Assembly (NCBI GenBank): GCA_005885555.1
Contig: VAWN01000075.1
Location: forward strand, 6,234 to 54,840
Source of the DNA: Actinomycetota bacterium
Lineage (GTDB): Bacteria > Actinomycetota > Actinomycetes > Mycobacteriales > Micromonosporaceae
DNA length: 48,607 nt
Direction of reading: 5' to 3'
Numbering within the stretch: the stretch's first letter is position 1; each line of letters begins with the position of its first letter. Below the pieces are notes generated by a model that saw only the letters and a program-made list of their open reading frames with translations, was not told the DNA's origin and made no database searches. Positions 7,182 to 15,774 of the stretch are shown piece by piece. A program made the translations under genes and the position numbers.

Positions 7182-8873
7182 ATGGTTCAACGCGTGCGAC
7201 GAATCGATGACCTCGCCAACCGGTACGTCGAGGAGTGGGCGCCGCTCGACCCGATCGGCGCGACCTTCGCCGGGGTCGCCGGGCACGACCACGAACTGGG
7301 TGACCTGACCCCGGACGGGTATGCCGCACTGGCCGACCTGGACCGCCGCACCCTCGCCACGCTCGCCACCACCGAGCCGCAGACCGAGAGCGAGCGGGTC
7401 GCCAAGGAGGCGATGCAGGAGCGGCTGACGATCGCGCAGGAACGGTACGCGGCCTGCGAGGTGGTCGGGCAGCTCAACGTCATCGCGGGCGCGTTGCACG
7501 GGATCCGCGGCGCCTTCGACCTGATGCCGGTCGACGGCGAGGCGGCCGCGGCCAACGTGGCGGGCCGGCTGCGCCAGGTACCCCGCGCGCTCGGACAGGT
7601 CAAGCAGAGCCTGCGCTACGCCGCCGACCACGGGCACGTCTCCGCCCGGCCGCAGATCGTCGAGGTCGCCAAGCAGTGCGACATCTGGACCGACCCGGCC
7701 GGCGACGACTTCTACCCGGCGCTGGCCGCGCGGGTACAGGCCGCGGCGCCGCTGCCGGACTCGCTGCGCGAAGACCTCGCGCGGGGCGCCGTCGCGGCGA
7801 ACGCGGCCACCGTCGACTTCGCCCGGTACCTGCGCGAGGAGCTCGCTCCCCGGGGCGGCGCGAAGCAGGCGGTCGGGCGGGAGCGGTACCAGCGTGCGTC
7901 GCGCTACTTCCTCGGCGACTCCGTCGACCTTGAGGAGACCTACGCCTGGGGCTTCGACGAGCTGGCCCGCATCGAGGCGGAGATGCGCCGGGTGGCCGAC
8001 AAGATCGTACCCGGTGGCAGCGTCGACGAGGCCGTCGCCGACCTCGATGCCGACCCGGGCCGGACGATCCCCGGCAAGGAGGCGTTCCGCGACTGGATGC
8101 AGCGGCTGTCCGACGAGGCGGTGGCGGCGCTGGCGGGTACCCACTTCGACATTCCCGCGGCGGTGCGGCGGCTGGAGTGCCGCCTCGCGCCCACCTCGGA
8201 CGGTTCCATCTACTACACCGGCCCGAGCGAAGACTTCAGCCGCCCCGGCCAGATGTGGTGGGCGGTGCCGCTGGGCATCAGCACGTTCTCCACCTGGCGC
8301 GAGGTGACCACCGTGTACCACGAGGGGGTACCCGGTCACCACCTGCAGGTCGCCCAGACCGCCATCCGCGCCGAGCTGCTCAACCGGTGGCAGCGCCTGC
8401 TGTCCTGGTGCTCCGGGCACGGCGAGGGCTGGGCGCTGTACGCCGAGAACCTGATGGACGAGCTGGGCTTCCTCGAAGACCCCGCCGACAAGCTCGGCAT
8501 GCTCGACGCCTCCGCGTTCCGGGCCGCCCGGGTCATCGTCGACATCGGCATGCACCTGGAGCTGCCGGTACCGCCGGACAACCCGTTCGGGTTCCACCCC
8601 GGGCAGCGGTGGACGCCGGAGCTGGGCTGGGAGTTCATGCGGGCGCACTGCCGGATCCCGGACGAGAACCTGCGGTTCGAGCTGAACCGGTACCTGGGCT
8701 GGCCGGGGCAGGCGCCGTCATACAAGGTCGGCGAGCGGATCTGGCTCGCGGCCCGCGCGGACGCCAAGGCGCGCAAGGGTCCCGCGTTCGACCTCAAGGC
8801 CTTCCACCGCGACGCGCTCAACCTGGGTGCGCTGGGCCTCGGGCCGCTGAAGGCCGCCCTCGCGCGAATCTAG
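7182..8873 (+). CDS. DUF885 family zinc peptidase-like protein
   Basis: A 563-residue, all-helical protein with the DUF885 zinc motif HEGVPGHHLQ at 380-389 and the later GHGEGWALYAENLMDELG segment, which supplies the third ligand and family signature. No signal peptide, so it should be cytoplasmic. It is expected to be a metallopeptidase, but substrates of this actinobacterial branch are not established. ATG 7182 and GTG 7194 (MRRIDDLANRY) are both possible starts; homologues usually begin at the second position. It follows the PHP gene by 10 bp and is probably co-transcribed. Confidence 0.85.
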   Translation: MVQRVRRIDDLANRYVEEWAPLDPIGATFAGVAGHDHELGDLTPDGYAALADLDRRTLATLATTEPQTESERVAKEAMQERLTIAQERYAACEVVGQLNVIAGALHGIRGAFDLMPVDGEAAAANVAGRLRQVPRALGQVKQSLRYAADHGHVSARPQIVEVAKQCDIWTDPAGDDFYPALAARVQAAAPLPDSLREDLARGAVAANAATVDFARYLREELAPRGGAKQAVGRERYQRASRYFLGDSVDLEETYAWGFDELARIEAEMRRVADKIVPGGSVDEAVADLDADPGRTIPGKEAFRDWMQRLSDEAVAALAGTHFDIPAAVRRLECRLAPTSDGSIYYTGPSEDFSRPGQMWWAVPLGISTFSTWREVTTVYHEGVPGHHLQVAQTAIRAELLNRWQRLLSWCSGHGEGWALYAENLMDELGFLEDPADKLGMLDASAFRAARVIVDIGMHLELPVPPDNPFGFHPGQRWTPELGWEFMRAHCRIPDENLRFELNRYLGWPGQAPSYKVGERIWLAARADAKARKGPAFDLKAFHRDALNLGALGLGPLKAALARI

Positions 8874-8876
8874 CCA

Positions 8877-8894
8877 GCGAGCGCAGCGAGCGCC
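8877..8894. repeat. GCGAGCGC direct repeat after the DUF885 gene
   Basis: Two adjacent 9-base units (GCGAGCGCA, GCGAGCGCC) lie in the 27-bp gap between two convergent genes. Such GCGAGCG repeats are frequent between actinobacterial genes. No stem or T-run is formed, so no function is assigned. Confidence 0.4.
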
Positions 8895-8900
8895 AACGTC

Positions 8901-10283
8901 TCAGCGGTACCCGATGTGCAGGTTCGGCGCGGTCAGCACGTCGGCCTGCACGAAGACCAGGTCGACGGTCGCGTCGGTGAAGAAGATGACCGGGGGTACC
9001 AGCAGCGGCGGCGAGTCCGGCGTGTAGTCCACCGGCAGCAGGCCGAGCGCCTTGCCGCGGATCCGGCTGGCGTAGAAGTGCACGTTTCCGGAGACGGTCA
9101 GCTTGCTGCTCGTCAGCGAGAGCGTGCCGGCCGCGGTGGGTACCCGCAGCTCGAACGGCGTCGAGGTGGCCGACGCGAGGGTGAACTGCAAAGCCCGGAT
9201 GGTGCCGTCGTGGGTCGGCAGGTCGACGACGCCGTCGAAGGTGACGCCGATCTCGCTCAGCAGCGCCGCGATCTGCGTGGACGGCGTCTTGTTGACCGGC
9301 GGCTGCCCGGCCGGTACCGCGAGCACCCGCGCCGTGCCGGGTACCGGTACCTTCCCGGGCGTCGTCGAGCAGCTCGGCAGCGGAGCCGGCTTGGTGACCG
9401 GACCCGGCTTCGTCGGACCGGGTGCCGGGGCCGGCGCCGCAGCCGCCGGGGCGGGCGCGGCGGTGGCCGGCTTGCTCTTGGAGATGCCGAGCAGCCGGCC
9501 GAGGCCGTCGAAGAAGTCGGACACCGGGTTGCCGGTATCGCTCGGGCTCGGCGACGGGGACGGCGATGCCGTCGGGCTGGTGGACGGGGTGGGCGGCTTC
9601 GGTGCGGTACTCCCGGATGGCCTGGGGCACGGCGCCGCTGCCGCGGGGGTCGGCTGGGGCAGCGCGAGCAGCGCGGCGGTGACCGCGCCGACCAGCAGGA
9701 TCAGCGCGGTGAGCCGGGACGATGGCGGGTCTTCGTGCTCCGGGACCGCCGGCCGGCCGTCGACGGTGGCCTCCTCGGCCTCCTCTGCGCCCTCGGTGTC
9801 CTCGGCCGAGTGCCGGCCGCCGACCGGTTCGATCTCGGCCGTGTCGTCGGCTCCCGGCGGCGGTGGGCCGTCCGGCCGGACCGGCACCCAGGCCACGGCG
9901 AGTGCGCCACCGGCGATGCCGAACAGCATGCCGACGAAGAACCCGCCCAGGTTGAGGGCGATCAGCCCGGTCACCGCGATGGCGGCGCCGACGATGCCGT
10001 AGAAGAACCGCTGGGCCGGGCTGAGCCAGGTCAGCACCCCGCACAGCAGGACCGACAGCGGGATCAGCCAGGAGAGGAACCCCTCCGACCCGAAGCTCAC
10101 CTTGACCGGCATCAGGTCCATGTGCGCGGAGACGTAGAACTCCAGGCCGGACAGGAGCAGGAAGAGCCCGCCCCAGAACGGTCTGGTGCGACGCCACCGG
10201 CGGAACCCGATCCGGAACCGGGTGAACCGCGGTACCGGGTCCGCGGAGTATCCCTCCGCGGACCCGTCGCCGTTCAGAAGCAT
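8901..10283 (-). CDS. DUF6114 membrane protein with extra C-terminal domain
   Basis: A 460-residue protein of unknown function. The N-terminal DUF6114 part has RRWRRTRPFWGGLFLLLSG followed by four membrane helices ending GGFFVGMLFGIAGGALAVAW (to about residue 140). A charged cytosolic stretch, a fifth hydrophobic helix (LTALILLVGAVTAALLAL) and a long Pro/Ala/Ser linker follow, then a beta-rich C-terminal domain of about 165 residues (FDGVVDLPTHDGTIRALQF, LTVSGNVHFYASRIRGK). Stand-alone DUF6114 proteins are only about 130-150 residues. The ATG at 10283 overlaps the DUF6230 stop by 10 bp, so the pair is one operon. The C-terminal part is probably extracytoplasmic. Confidence 0.82.
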   Translation of the reverse strand: MLLNGDGSAEGYSADPVPRFTRFRIGFRRWRRTRPFWGGLFLLLSGLEFYVSAHMDLMPVKVSFGSEGFLSWLIPLSVLLCGVLTWLSPAQRFFYGIVGAAIAVTGLIALNLGGFFVGMLFGIAGGALAVAWVPVRPDGPPPPGADDTAEIEPVGGRHSAEDTEGAEEAEEATVDGRPAVPEHEDPPSSRLTALILLVGAVTAALLALPQPTPAAAAPCPRPSGSTAPKPPTPSTSPTASPSPSPSPSDTGNPVSDFFDGLGRLLGISKSKPATAAPAPAAAAPAPAPGPTKPGPVTKPAPLPSCSTTPGKVPVPGTARVLAVPAGQPPVNKTPSTQIAALLSEIGVTFDGVVDLPTHDGTIRALQFTLASATSTPFELRVPTAAGTLSLTSSKLTVSGNVHFYASRIRGKALGLLPVDYTPDSPPLLVPPVIFFTDATVDLVFVQADVLTAPNLHIGYR

Positions 10284-10882
10284 TCCTCGCCGTTCAGGCT
10301 CACGTGCAGGTCGAGCCCGTTGAGGTTGAACTGGCCGGCACTGGTCGACCACGCGACCTGGCGCAGGCCGGTGATCGTGACGGCGTCGGCCTGCTGGCCG
10401 AAGCCGCCCGCCTGGCCGACCGCGCCCTGCGGACCCTTGGTGAGCGTGGAGGCGTCCTGACCGATGTTGATGTGGTCGAAGGTCGCGTCACCGGACAGCT
10501 GGTTCATGTCGATCAGCAGGTCGGTGGCTGTCGCGTCCTTCGTCTTGCCGGCCCGGATGACCAGGCTGATCGAGGTACCGGGTACCACGACCGACTGGCA
10601 CAGGTTGGTCAGGCTGGCGCTCTTGATGCCGGACACCGCTACCGGGTGCGCGTTGCCGGCCTTGTCGACGGCGAGACCGCCGTACTGGACGAATCCCTGG
10701 CCGGCCAGCTTGTCCGCGGAGACCTTGAAGGTTGAGCCGGACACGGCGAACGACGCGGCGATCGCGCCGTTGGCCATGCCGAACACGATGGCTCCGGCCA
10801 GAGCCAGGGCCGGCACGGTGACTGCGGCGAACCGCCGCCACCGGGTGCGGCCGAGCACCGGGGAGCCGTGCGCATCGTTCAC
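10274..10882 (-). CDS. DUF6230 secreted/anchored protein
   Basis: A 202-residue protein beginning MNDAHGSPVLGRTRWRRF, then a hydrophobic signal or anchor (AAVTVPALALAGAIVFGMANG). The mature part shows the DUF6230 hallmarks: AASFAVSGSTFKVSADKL, GFVQYGG, PVAVSGIKSASLTNLCQSV, the Ile-Asp-rich strand FDHINIGQD and a C-terminal EECF. Start GTG 10882 has an excellent ribosome site (GGAGGAT, 5-6 bases upstream). In many actinomycetes DUF6230 and DUF6114 genes occur as a pair, as here; the function is unknown, though a cell-surface complex is a reasonable inference. Confidence 0.88.
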   Translation of the reverse strand: MNDAHGSPVLGRTRWRRFAAVTVPALALAGAIVFGMANGAIAASFAVSGSTFKVSADKLAGQGFVQYGGLAVDKAGNAHPVAVSGIKSASLTNLCQSVVVPGTSISLVIRAGKTKDATATDLLIDMNQLSGDATFDHINIGQDASTLTKGPQGAVGQAGGFGQQADAVTITGLRQVAWSTSAGQFNLNGLDLHVSLNGEECF

Positions 10883-11180
10883 AAATCCTCCTCGTGGGAC
10901 GGGGACGCGCATGGGAGAGCGTTGTGGGGGTCGAAGTGCCGACGATGGTGCTACCCGCCGGTACCCGGGGACAAGTCCTCTGGCTACTGACGAGTAACTG
11001 GGCATCCGGCCGGACGCTACCTTCGGTTACCGCAGCCGCGCGGCGGCGTAGCAGGATTCACACGGAATCGGGCGCGGGACAAGGTGCACCGCTACCAGGT
11101 GTAGCCCGTTCACGTCCGCGTCACGGTTCTGTAACAAGCACCGATGTGCGAATGAAATTCAACTTCCGTGTACCGGCCGG
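10883..11180. other. Intergenic region upstream of the DUF6230 operon
   Basis: About 300 bp without a gene. It must hold the promoter of the reverse-strand DUF6230/DUF6114 operon and the 3' end of the dagK-like transcript. I see a small dyad at 10985-10996 (listed separately) and an AT-richer stretch near 11130-11165, but no convincing terminator hairpin or -35/-10 pair. Confidence 0.5.
10985..10996. promoter_or_regulatory. TACT-N4-AGTA dyad, possible TetR-type operator
   Basis: TACTGACGAGTA is an interrupted palindrome about 100 bp upstream of the DUF6230 start. TTACT/AGTAA half-sites with a 4-base spacer are typical of some actinobacterial TetR-family operators. No regulator gene is adjacent, so this is a tentative call. 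Confidence 0.3.
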
Positions 11181-12050
11181 CTACGGTACGCACACCGTGA
11201 TGGCCTGCGGTACCGCCTTGGCGGTCAGCCGGGTGGTCTCGTCGCGCGCCCCGCCGTCCAGCTCGTACGGCAGCGCCGCGCCCAGCCGTACCTCGACCTT
11301 CGCCGCCCGGGTCGTGTGCACGAACGGCGAGCGCCGGGCCTGGCCGGTGACCATCCGGCCGAGGGTACGGGCCCACTGCAGGGCGCCCTGCGCGGTCGAC
11401 ACGCCGACGTCGAGCCGGCCGTCGTCGGGGCGGGCGTCGGGGAATGCCGGTACCCCGCCGGTGATCTTCCCCACGTTGCCGAGCAGGACACAGGTGGCCC
11501 GGCCGTCGAACCAGTCGTTGCCGTCGACAGGCACCTCGACGGGTACCGCCTCGTCGCCGACCTTGCGCATGCCGGTCCACACGTAGGCCAGCCGGCCCAG
11601 CCGGGCCTTGAGGCCGCCGTGGGCGTCGCGGATCATGCCGCCGTCGAACCCGGCACCGGCCATCACCGCGAAGTGCTCGCCGTTCAGCTTGCCCAGGTCG
11701 AGCCGGCGCCGGGTGCCGTGCAGCGCGACCCGTAGCGCCCCGGGCAGGTCGATCGGGATGTCCAGGTTGTTCGCCAGCAGGTTCGCGGTACCGGCCGGCA
11801 GGATCCCGATCGCGACGTCGGAGCCGGCGAGCGCGTCGACGCAGCGCTGCACCATGCCGTCGCCGCCCCAGACGAGTACCAGGTCGGCACCGCCGTCCCG
11901 GGCCTTGCGCGCCTTCTTCGGCGCCTTGCGGCTCTTCGGCACCTCGTACCACGGCGGCGCGTCGTATCCCTCGTCGGCCAGCAGGCGCCGCAGCTCGGCC
12001 AGGCCGCCGCCCAGGTTCTTCCCCCGGTGTGCGATGACCGCGATCCTCAT
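11181..12050 (-). CDS. Diacylglycerol/lipid kinase family protein (DagK-like)
   Basis: A 289-residue kinase of the DAGK catalytic family (also sphingosine and polyprenol kinases). The nucleotide-binding motif VLVWGGDGMVQRCVDAL lies near residue 60, followed by GILPAGTANLLANNLDIP, the usual substrate-loop motif, and GAGFDGGMI. No membrane helix is visible, so it should act at the inner face of the membrane on a lipid alcohol; the exact lipid cannot be told. A Lys/Arg-rich stretch (KSRKAPKKARKARD) precedes the motif. ATG 12050 is the only sensible start. It diverges from the GH105 gene, sharing a 127-bp intergenic region. Confidence 0.88.
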   Translation of the reverse strand: MRIAVIAHRGKNLGGGLAELRRLLADEGYDAPPWYEVPKSRKAPKKARKARDGGADLVLVWGGDGMVQRCVDALAGSDVAIGILPAGTANLLANNLDIPIDLPGALRVALHGTRRRLDLGKLNGEHFAVMAGAGFDGGMIRDAHGGLKARLGRLAYVWTGMRKVGDEAVPVEVPVDGNDWFDGRATCVLLGNVGKITGGVPAFPDARPDDGRLDVGVSTAQGALQWARTLGRMVTGQARRSPFVHTTRAAKVEVRLGAALPYELDGGARDETTRLTAKAVPQAITVCVP

Positions 12051-12090
12051 GGCTGCCTGATACCCATCGACCGGCCGGCGGAATCAGCCG

Positions 12091-12118
12091 TTGACACAAC
12101 CGGAACCGTTTGTAGATT
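12091..12118 (+). promoter_or_regulatory. SigA-like promoter of the GH105 gene
   Basis: TTGACA (12091-12096), 16-bp spacer, TAGATT (12113-12118): a near-consensus vegetative promoter, 60 bp upstream of the GH105 start. This is unusually strong for an actinomycete, suggesting a gene kept off by a repressor or made at a high level. Confidence 0.7.
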
Positions 12119-12177
12119 CGATCCGCACGCTCTGATTGACGAGCGTCTCTGTCGTACGGAAATCCTTGGAGGAGCAG

Positions 12178-13293
12178 ATGCGGCGCAGAGTACTCATCGG
12201 CGGTCTCGCCGGGGCGGCCGGACTCGCCGGTACCGTCGGCGTCACCCGGTGGGCCGACGCGGCCACCACCGCCGCGGCTCCCAAGGCACCCACGAAGGCG
12301 GCCATCATCGCGACGATGAAGAAGGTCGACGACTTCTGGGTGAACAACGGCACCGACCTGAAGGCGAACAACTGGAAGAACGCCACGTTCCACGTCGGCA
12401 ACCTGGCCGCCGTCACCGCCGCCGGGGTCACCAACCACGTCACCCGGCCCTGGTGCCAGGCCAACAAGTTCGCCCTGCCGACCGACAAGCGCGGCCCGTT
12501 CTTCCCGGACACCTACGCCCCCGGCGAGGTGTACCTCGACCTGCTGGCGTTCCACCCGGACGACACCACGCTCACCGCGCTGCGCAAGCAGATCAAGGCG
12601 AACGTGGCCAACGTCGCGGCCGGCCACGTCGACACCTGGAACTACGTCGATGCGCTGAACATGGCGATGCCGTCGTTCGCCCGCATCGGCGTCAAGGACA
12701 AGAGCCCGGCGACGCTTTCCGCGATGCAGAAGCTGTTCAACTTCACGCAGAAGGTGGCCGGCGGTAAGGGCCTGTTCAGCGAGGCGGACGGGTTGTGGTG
12801 GCGGGACGGCAAGTACGTCAACACCACGACGTTCTGGTCGCGCGGCAACGGCTGGGCCGCGATGGCGATGGCCAAGGTGCTGCAGGCGTTGCCGGCCGAC
12901 GATCCGCGGCGTGCCGAGTACCAGCGGGTGCTCACGAAGATGGCGGCGAAGCTGGCAAGCATCCAGCGCTCCGACGGGTTCTGGAACGTCGACCTCGGCG
13001 ACGCCAAGGACTTCCCCGGGCCGGAGACGACCGGTACCGCGATGTTCACCTACGCGATCACCTGGGGCATCAACCACGGCATCCTGCCCGCCGCCACCTA
13101 CCGCCCGGTCGTCGAGAAGGCGTGGAACGGCATGGTGAAGACGGCGGTACACAGCACCGGGCTGCTCGGGTTCTGCCAGGGCACCGGGCAGCGGCCGTCG
13201 GACGGGCAGCCGATCAAGTCGACCAGCGTCACCGCGGTCGGCGTCGGCGCGTTCCTGCTCGCCGGCAGCCAGCTCGCCACCCTGGAAGGCTGA
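12178..13293 (+). CDS. Secreted GH105-type unsaturated glycuronyl hydrolase
   Basis: A 371-residue enzyme expected to remove the unsaturated uronic acid left at the non-reducing end of oligosaccharides after polysaccharide lyase cleavage (rhamnogalacturonan or related). The N-terminus MRRRVLIGGLAGAAGLAG is Tat-like (Arg-Arg-x-x-Leu-Ile). The alpha/alpha-barrel signatures are present: the general acid/base Asp in WNYVDALNMAMPSF (about residue 158), TTFWSRGNGWAA (220-229), and GPETTGTAMFTYAI. The ATG at 12178 has a perfect GGAGGAG ribosome site. The strong promoter and downstream terminator make it a monocistronic unit. No lyase is adjacent; two beta-helix enzymes lie 16-20 kb downstream. Confidence 0.85.
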   Translation: MRRRVLIGGLAGAAGLAGTVGVTRWADAATTAAAPKAPTKAAIIATMKKVDDFWVNNGTDLKANNWKNATFHVGNLAAVTAAGVTNHVTRPWCQANKFALPTDKRGPFFPDTYAPGEVYLDLLAFHPDDTTLTALRKQIKANVANVAAGHVDTWNYVDALNMAMPSFARIGVKDKSPATLSAMQKLFNFTQKVAGGKGLFSEADGLWWRDGKYVNTTTFWSRGNGWAAMAMAKVLQALPADDPRRAEYQRVLTKMAAKLASIQRSDGFWNVDLGDAKDFPGPETTGTAMFTYAITWGINHGILPAATYRPVVEKAWNGMVKTAVHSTGLLGFCQGTGQRPSDGQPIKSTSVTAVGVGAFLLAGSQLATLEG

Positions 13294-13307
13294 CCGGACC
13301 CACGCAC

Positions 13308-13337
13308 GGGGCCGCCGGCGGAGGTGGTGGCGGCCCC
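13308..13337 (+). terminator. Terminator hairpin after the GH105 gene
   Basis: GGGGCCGCC at 13308-13316 pairs perfectly with GGCGGCCCC at 13329-13337 around a 12-base loop, 14 bp after the stop. No T-run, as usual in high-G+C actinomycetes. Confidence 0.7.
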
Positions 13338-13470
13338 GCGGTGATCAGGGGTCAGAACAGGCCGAAGCCGCGGCCGTGATCATGCACTCTGCGCATGGGG
13401 TACAGCGTGCGCGACGGCCGGCGCGGGCGGTGCCGATCCCGGACGGCGCCGGACACTGCCGGACAGGCGC

Positions 13471-13476
13471 TACCCT
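13471..13476 (+). promoter_or_regulatory. -10 element TACCCT for a leaderless transcript
   Basis: TACCCT ends 6 bases before the codon at which homology of the HTH/NB-ARC regulator begins (13483). That geometry (TANNNT, 6-7 bases, then the first codon) is the actinobacterial leaderless-mRNA arrangement. A weak -35 (CGGACA, 13450-13455) lies 15 bp upstream. Confidence 0.5.
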
Positions 13477-13482
13477 GCTGGC

Positions 13483-15774
13483 ATCGAAGAGGTCCAGACG
13501 CTGGCGGAGCTGGCCCGGCTCCTGCGCCAGCTACGCCGGCGGGAGGCACGCCACCGGGGCGGGGCGGAGCTGACGGTCCGCGAACTGGCCGCCAAGACCG
13601 GCTGGTCGCACGGGACCGTCGCGGACTACTTCGCGGGGAAGATCCTGCCGCCGACCGAGCGGTTCGACGCGCTGGTCCGGCTGCTCGGCGCGAGCCCGGC
13701 CGAACAGGGCACGCTGGCCACCGCGCGGGACCGGGTCGCCGACGCGCGGCGCGCCGGCCGGTCCGCCACCACCGCGGTGGTACCGCGACAGCTGCCGCCC
13801 GCCGCCCGCCACTTCGCCGGTCGGGCCGCCGAGGTCGACGCGCTGGACGCGCTGCTCGACCAGACCGGCGGGGGTACCGTCGTCATCTCGGCGATCGACG
13901 GTACCGCCGGCATCGGCAAGACCACCCTCGCCGTGCACTGGGCGCACCGGGTGGCGGACCGGTTCCCGGACGGGCAGCTGTACGCGAACCTGCGCGGGTT
14001 CGACCCGGGCGGCACCCCGCTGTGCGCCGGTGACGTGGTGCGCGGGTTCCTGGACGCGCTGGAGGTGCCGCCGCAACGGGTACCGGCGGATCTGGACGGG
14101 CAGGCCGCCCTGTACCGCAGCGTCGTCTCCGGACGGCGGATCCTCGTGCTGCTGGACAATGCCCGGGATGCGGGGCAGGTCCGGCCGCTCCTTCCCGGTA
14201 CCCCCTCGTGTCTGGCGGTGGTGACCAGCCGGAACCGGCTGACCAGCCTGATCACCGCGGAGGGTGCCCATCCGGTGACGCTGGACCTGCTGAGTACCGC
14301 CGAATCGCGGGACCTGCTCGCGGCCCGGCTCGGCCCGCGGTCGACCACCGACCCGCGGGCGGTGGACGAGGTGATCGCCCTGTCCGCGCGGCTGCCCCTG
14401 GCGCTGAGCATCGTCGCGGCGCGGGCGGCGACCCATCCGACCTTCCCGCTGGCGGACCTCGCCGGGGAGCTGCGGGCGGCGCGCGGCGGGCTGGACGCGT
14501 TCGACGGCGGTGACCCGGCGACCGACAGCCGCGCGGTGTTCTCCTGGTCGTACCGCACCCTGGCGCCCGCCGCGGCGCGGCTGTTCCGGCTGTTCGGGCT
14601 GCACCCCGGCGCCGACCTGAGCGGGCCGGCGGCGGCGAGCCTCGCCGGGGTACCCGCCGCGCAGGCCCGGCCGCTGCTCGGCGAGCTGACCCGGACGCAT
14701 CTGCTGAGCGAGCCGGCACCGGGCCGGTACACCACGCACGACCTGCTGCGCGTCTACGCCGCCGAACGCGCGACCGACGAGGAGCCGGACACCGGGCGGG
14801 CGGCGGCGACCGGCCGGCTGCTCGACCACTACCTGCACGCGGCGCACGGCGCCTCCCGGCTGCTCGCCCCGCACCGCGAGGTGCTGCCGCTGGACCCGCG
14901 GGCGGGTGTGTCGGTCGAGGAGTTCACCGGGAACGATGGGGCGCTGGCCTGGTTCACCGCGGAGCACGCGAACCTGCGCGCGGTGCTGCGGTATGCGGCC
15001 GACGGCGGGCTGGACCGGTACGTGTGGCAGCTCGCCTGGGCGCTGACCGACTTCCTCGATTTCCGCGGGTACTGGTCGGAGTGGCTGGACATGCAGCACC
15101 TCGTGCTGGACGCCGCGCGGCGGATGGCCGACCCGGCCACGCTGGCGCACGCGCACCGCGGGCTCGGCCGGGCGCACATCCGGCTGGGCCGCTTCGACGA
15201 GGCGCGTACCCACCTGGAGCAGGCGCTGGCCGCACACGAATCGATGGGCGACGATGCCGGCGTCGCGTTCGTGCACAACAGCCTTCTGGTGCTGATGTGC
15301 CGGCAGGACCGGTACCCGCAGGCGCTGGTACACGCGGAGCGGGCGCTGCACCACTACCAGGCGGCGAAGATACCGGCCGGACAGGCCACCGCGCTCAACG
15401 CCGTCGGCTGGATCCACGCCCAGCTCGGCGACCATCGCGCCGGACTCGACCACTGCCGCCGGGCGCTCGCGCTGTTCGAGGACCTGGACGACCGGTACGG
15501 GCAGGCGTCGACCTGGGACAGCCTCGGGTTCGCCCACCACCACCTCGGCGACCACGCGCAGGCGATCGGCTGCCTGGAGCGGGCCAGCGAGCTGTACGCC
15601 GGCATCGGCAACCGGTACTACCACGCCAACGCGCTGTTCCACCTGGGCGACAGCCGGCTCGCCGCCGGTGACCGGGCCGGTGCCCGGGCGGACTGGCAGC
15701 GTGCGCTGGACATCCTCGACGAGCTCGGCCACCCGGAGGCGGAGCGGGTACGGGAGCGGCTGCTTGCTTCGTAA
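13483..15774 (+). CDS. HTH / NB-ARC / TPR regulator (STAND ATPase)
   Basis: A 763-residue signal-transduction ATPase if read from 13483. An N-terminal helix-turn-helix (LTVRELAAKTGWSHGTVADYF, about residues 25-50) is followed by NB-ARC: P-loop GTAGIGKTTLA near 141, Walker B RILVLLDNARD, then LPLALSIVAARA. The C-terminal third is TPR-like (LGRAHIRLGRFDEARTHLE and repeats). No ATG, GTG or TTG exists in frame before GTG 13777, which would delete the whole HTH; the frame at the expected position starts with ATC GAA GAG, right after a -10 box. Either ATC is used as a non-canonical leaderless start or the start codon has mutated. Its target is unknown. Confidence 0.75.
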   Translation: MEEVQTLAELARLLRQLRRREARHRGGAELTVRELAAKTGWSHGTVADYFAGKILPPTERFDALVRLLGASPAEQGTLATARDRVADARRAGRSATTAVVPRQLPPAARHFAGRAAEVDALDALLDQTGGGTVVISAIDGTAGIGKTTLAVHWAHRVADRFPDGQLYANLRGFDPGGTPLCAGDVVRGFLDALEVPPQRVPADLDGQAALYRSVVSGRRILVLLDNARDAGQVRPLLPGTPSCLAVVTSRNRLTSLITAEGAHPVTLDLLSTAESRDLLAARLGPRSTTDPRAVDEVIALSARLPLALSIVAARAATHPTFPLADLAGELRAARGGLDAFDGGDPATDSRAVFSWSYRTLAPAAARLFRLFGLHPGADLSGPAAASLAGVPAAQARPLLGELTRTHLLSEPAPGRYTTHDLLRVYAAERATDEEPDTGRAAATGRLLDHYLHAAHGASRLLAPHREVLPLDPRAGVSVEEFTGNDGALAWFTAEHANLRAVLRYAADGGLDRYVWQLAWALTDFLDFRGYWSEWLDMQHLVLDAARRMADPATLAHAHRGLGRAHIRLGRFDEARTHLEQALAAHESMGDDAGVAFVHNSLLVLMCRQDRYPQALVHAERALHHYQAAKIPAGQATALNAVGWIHAQLGDHRAGLDHCRRALALFEDLDDRYGQASTWDSLGFAHHHLGDHAQAIGCLERASELYAGIGNRYYHANALFHLGDSRLAAGDRAGARADWQRALDILDELGHPEAERVRERLLAS

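Noticed and set aside
9500-9640. Pro/Ser/Thr-rich stretch of the DUF6114 protein as a separate gene or repeat array
   Set aside because: It is a low-complexity linker in frame with both flanking domains, not an independent unit.
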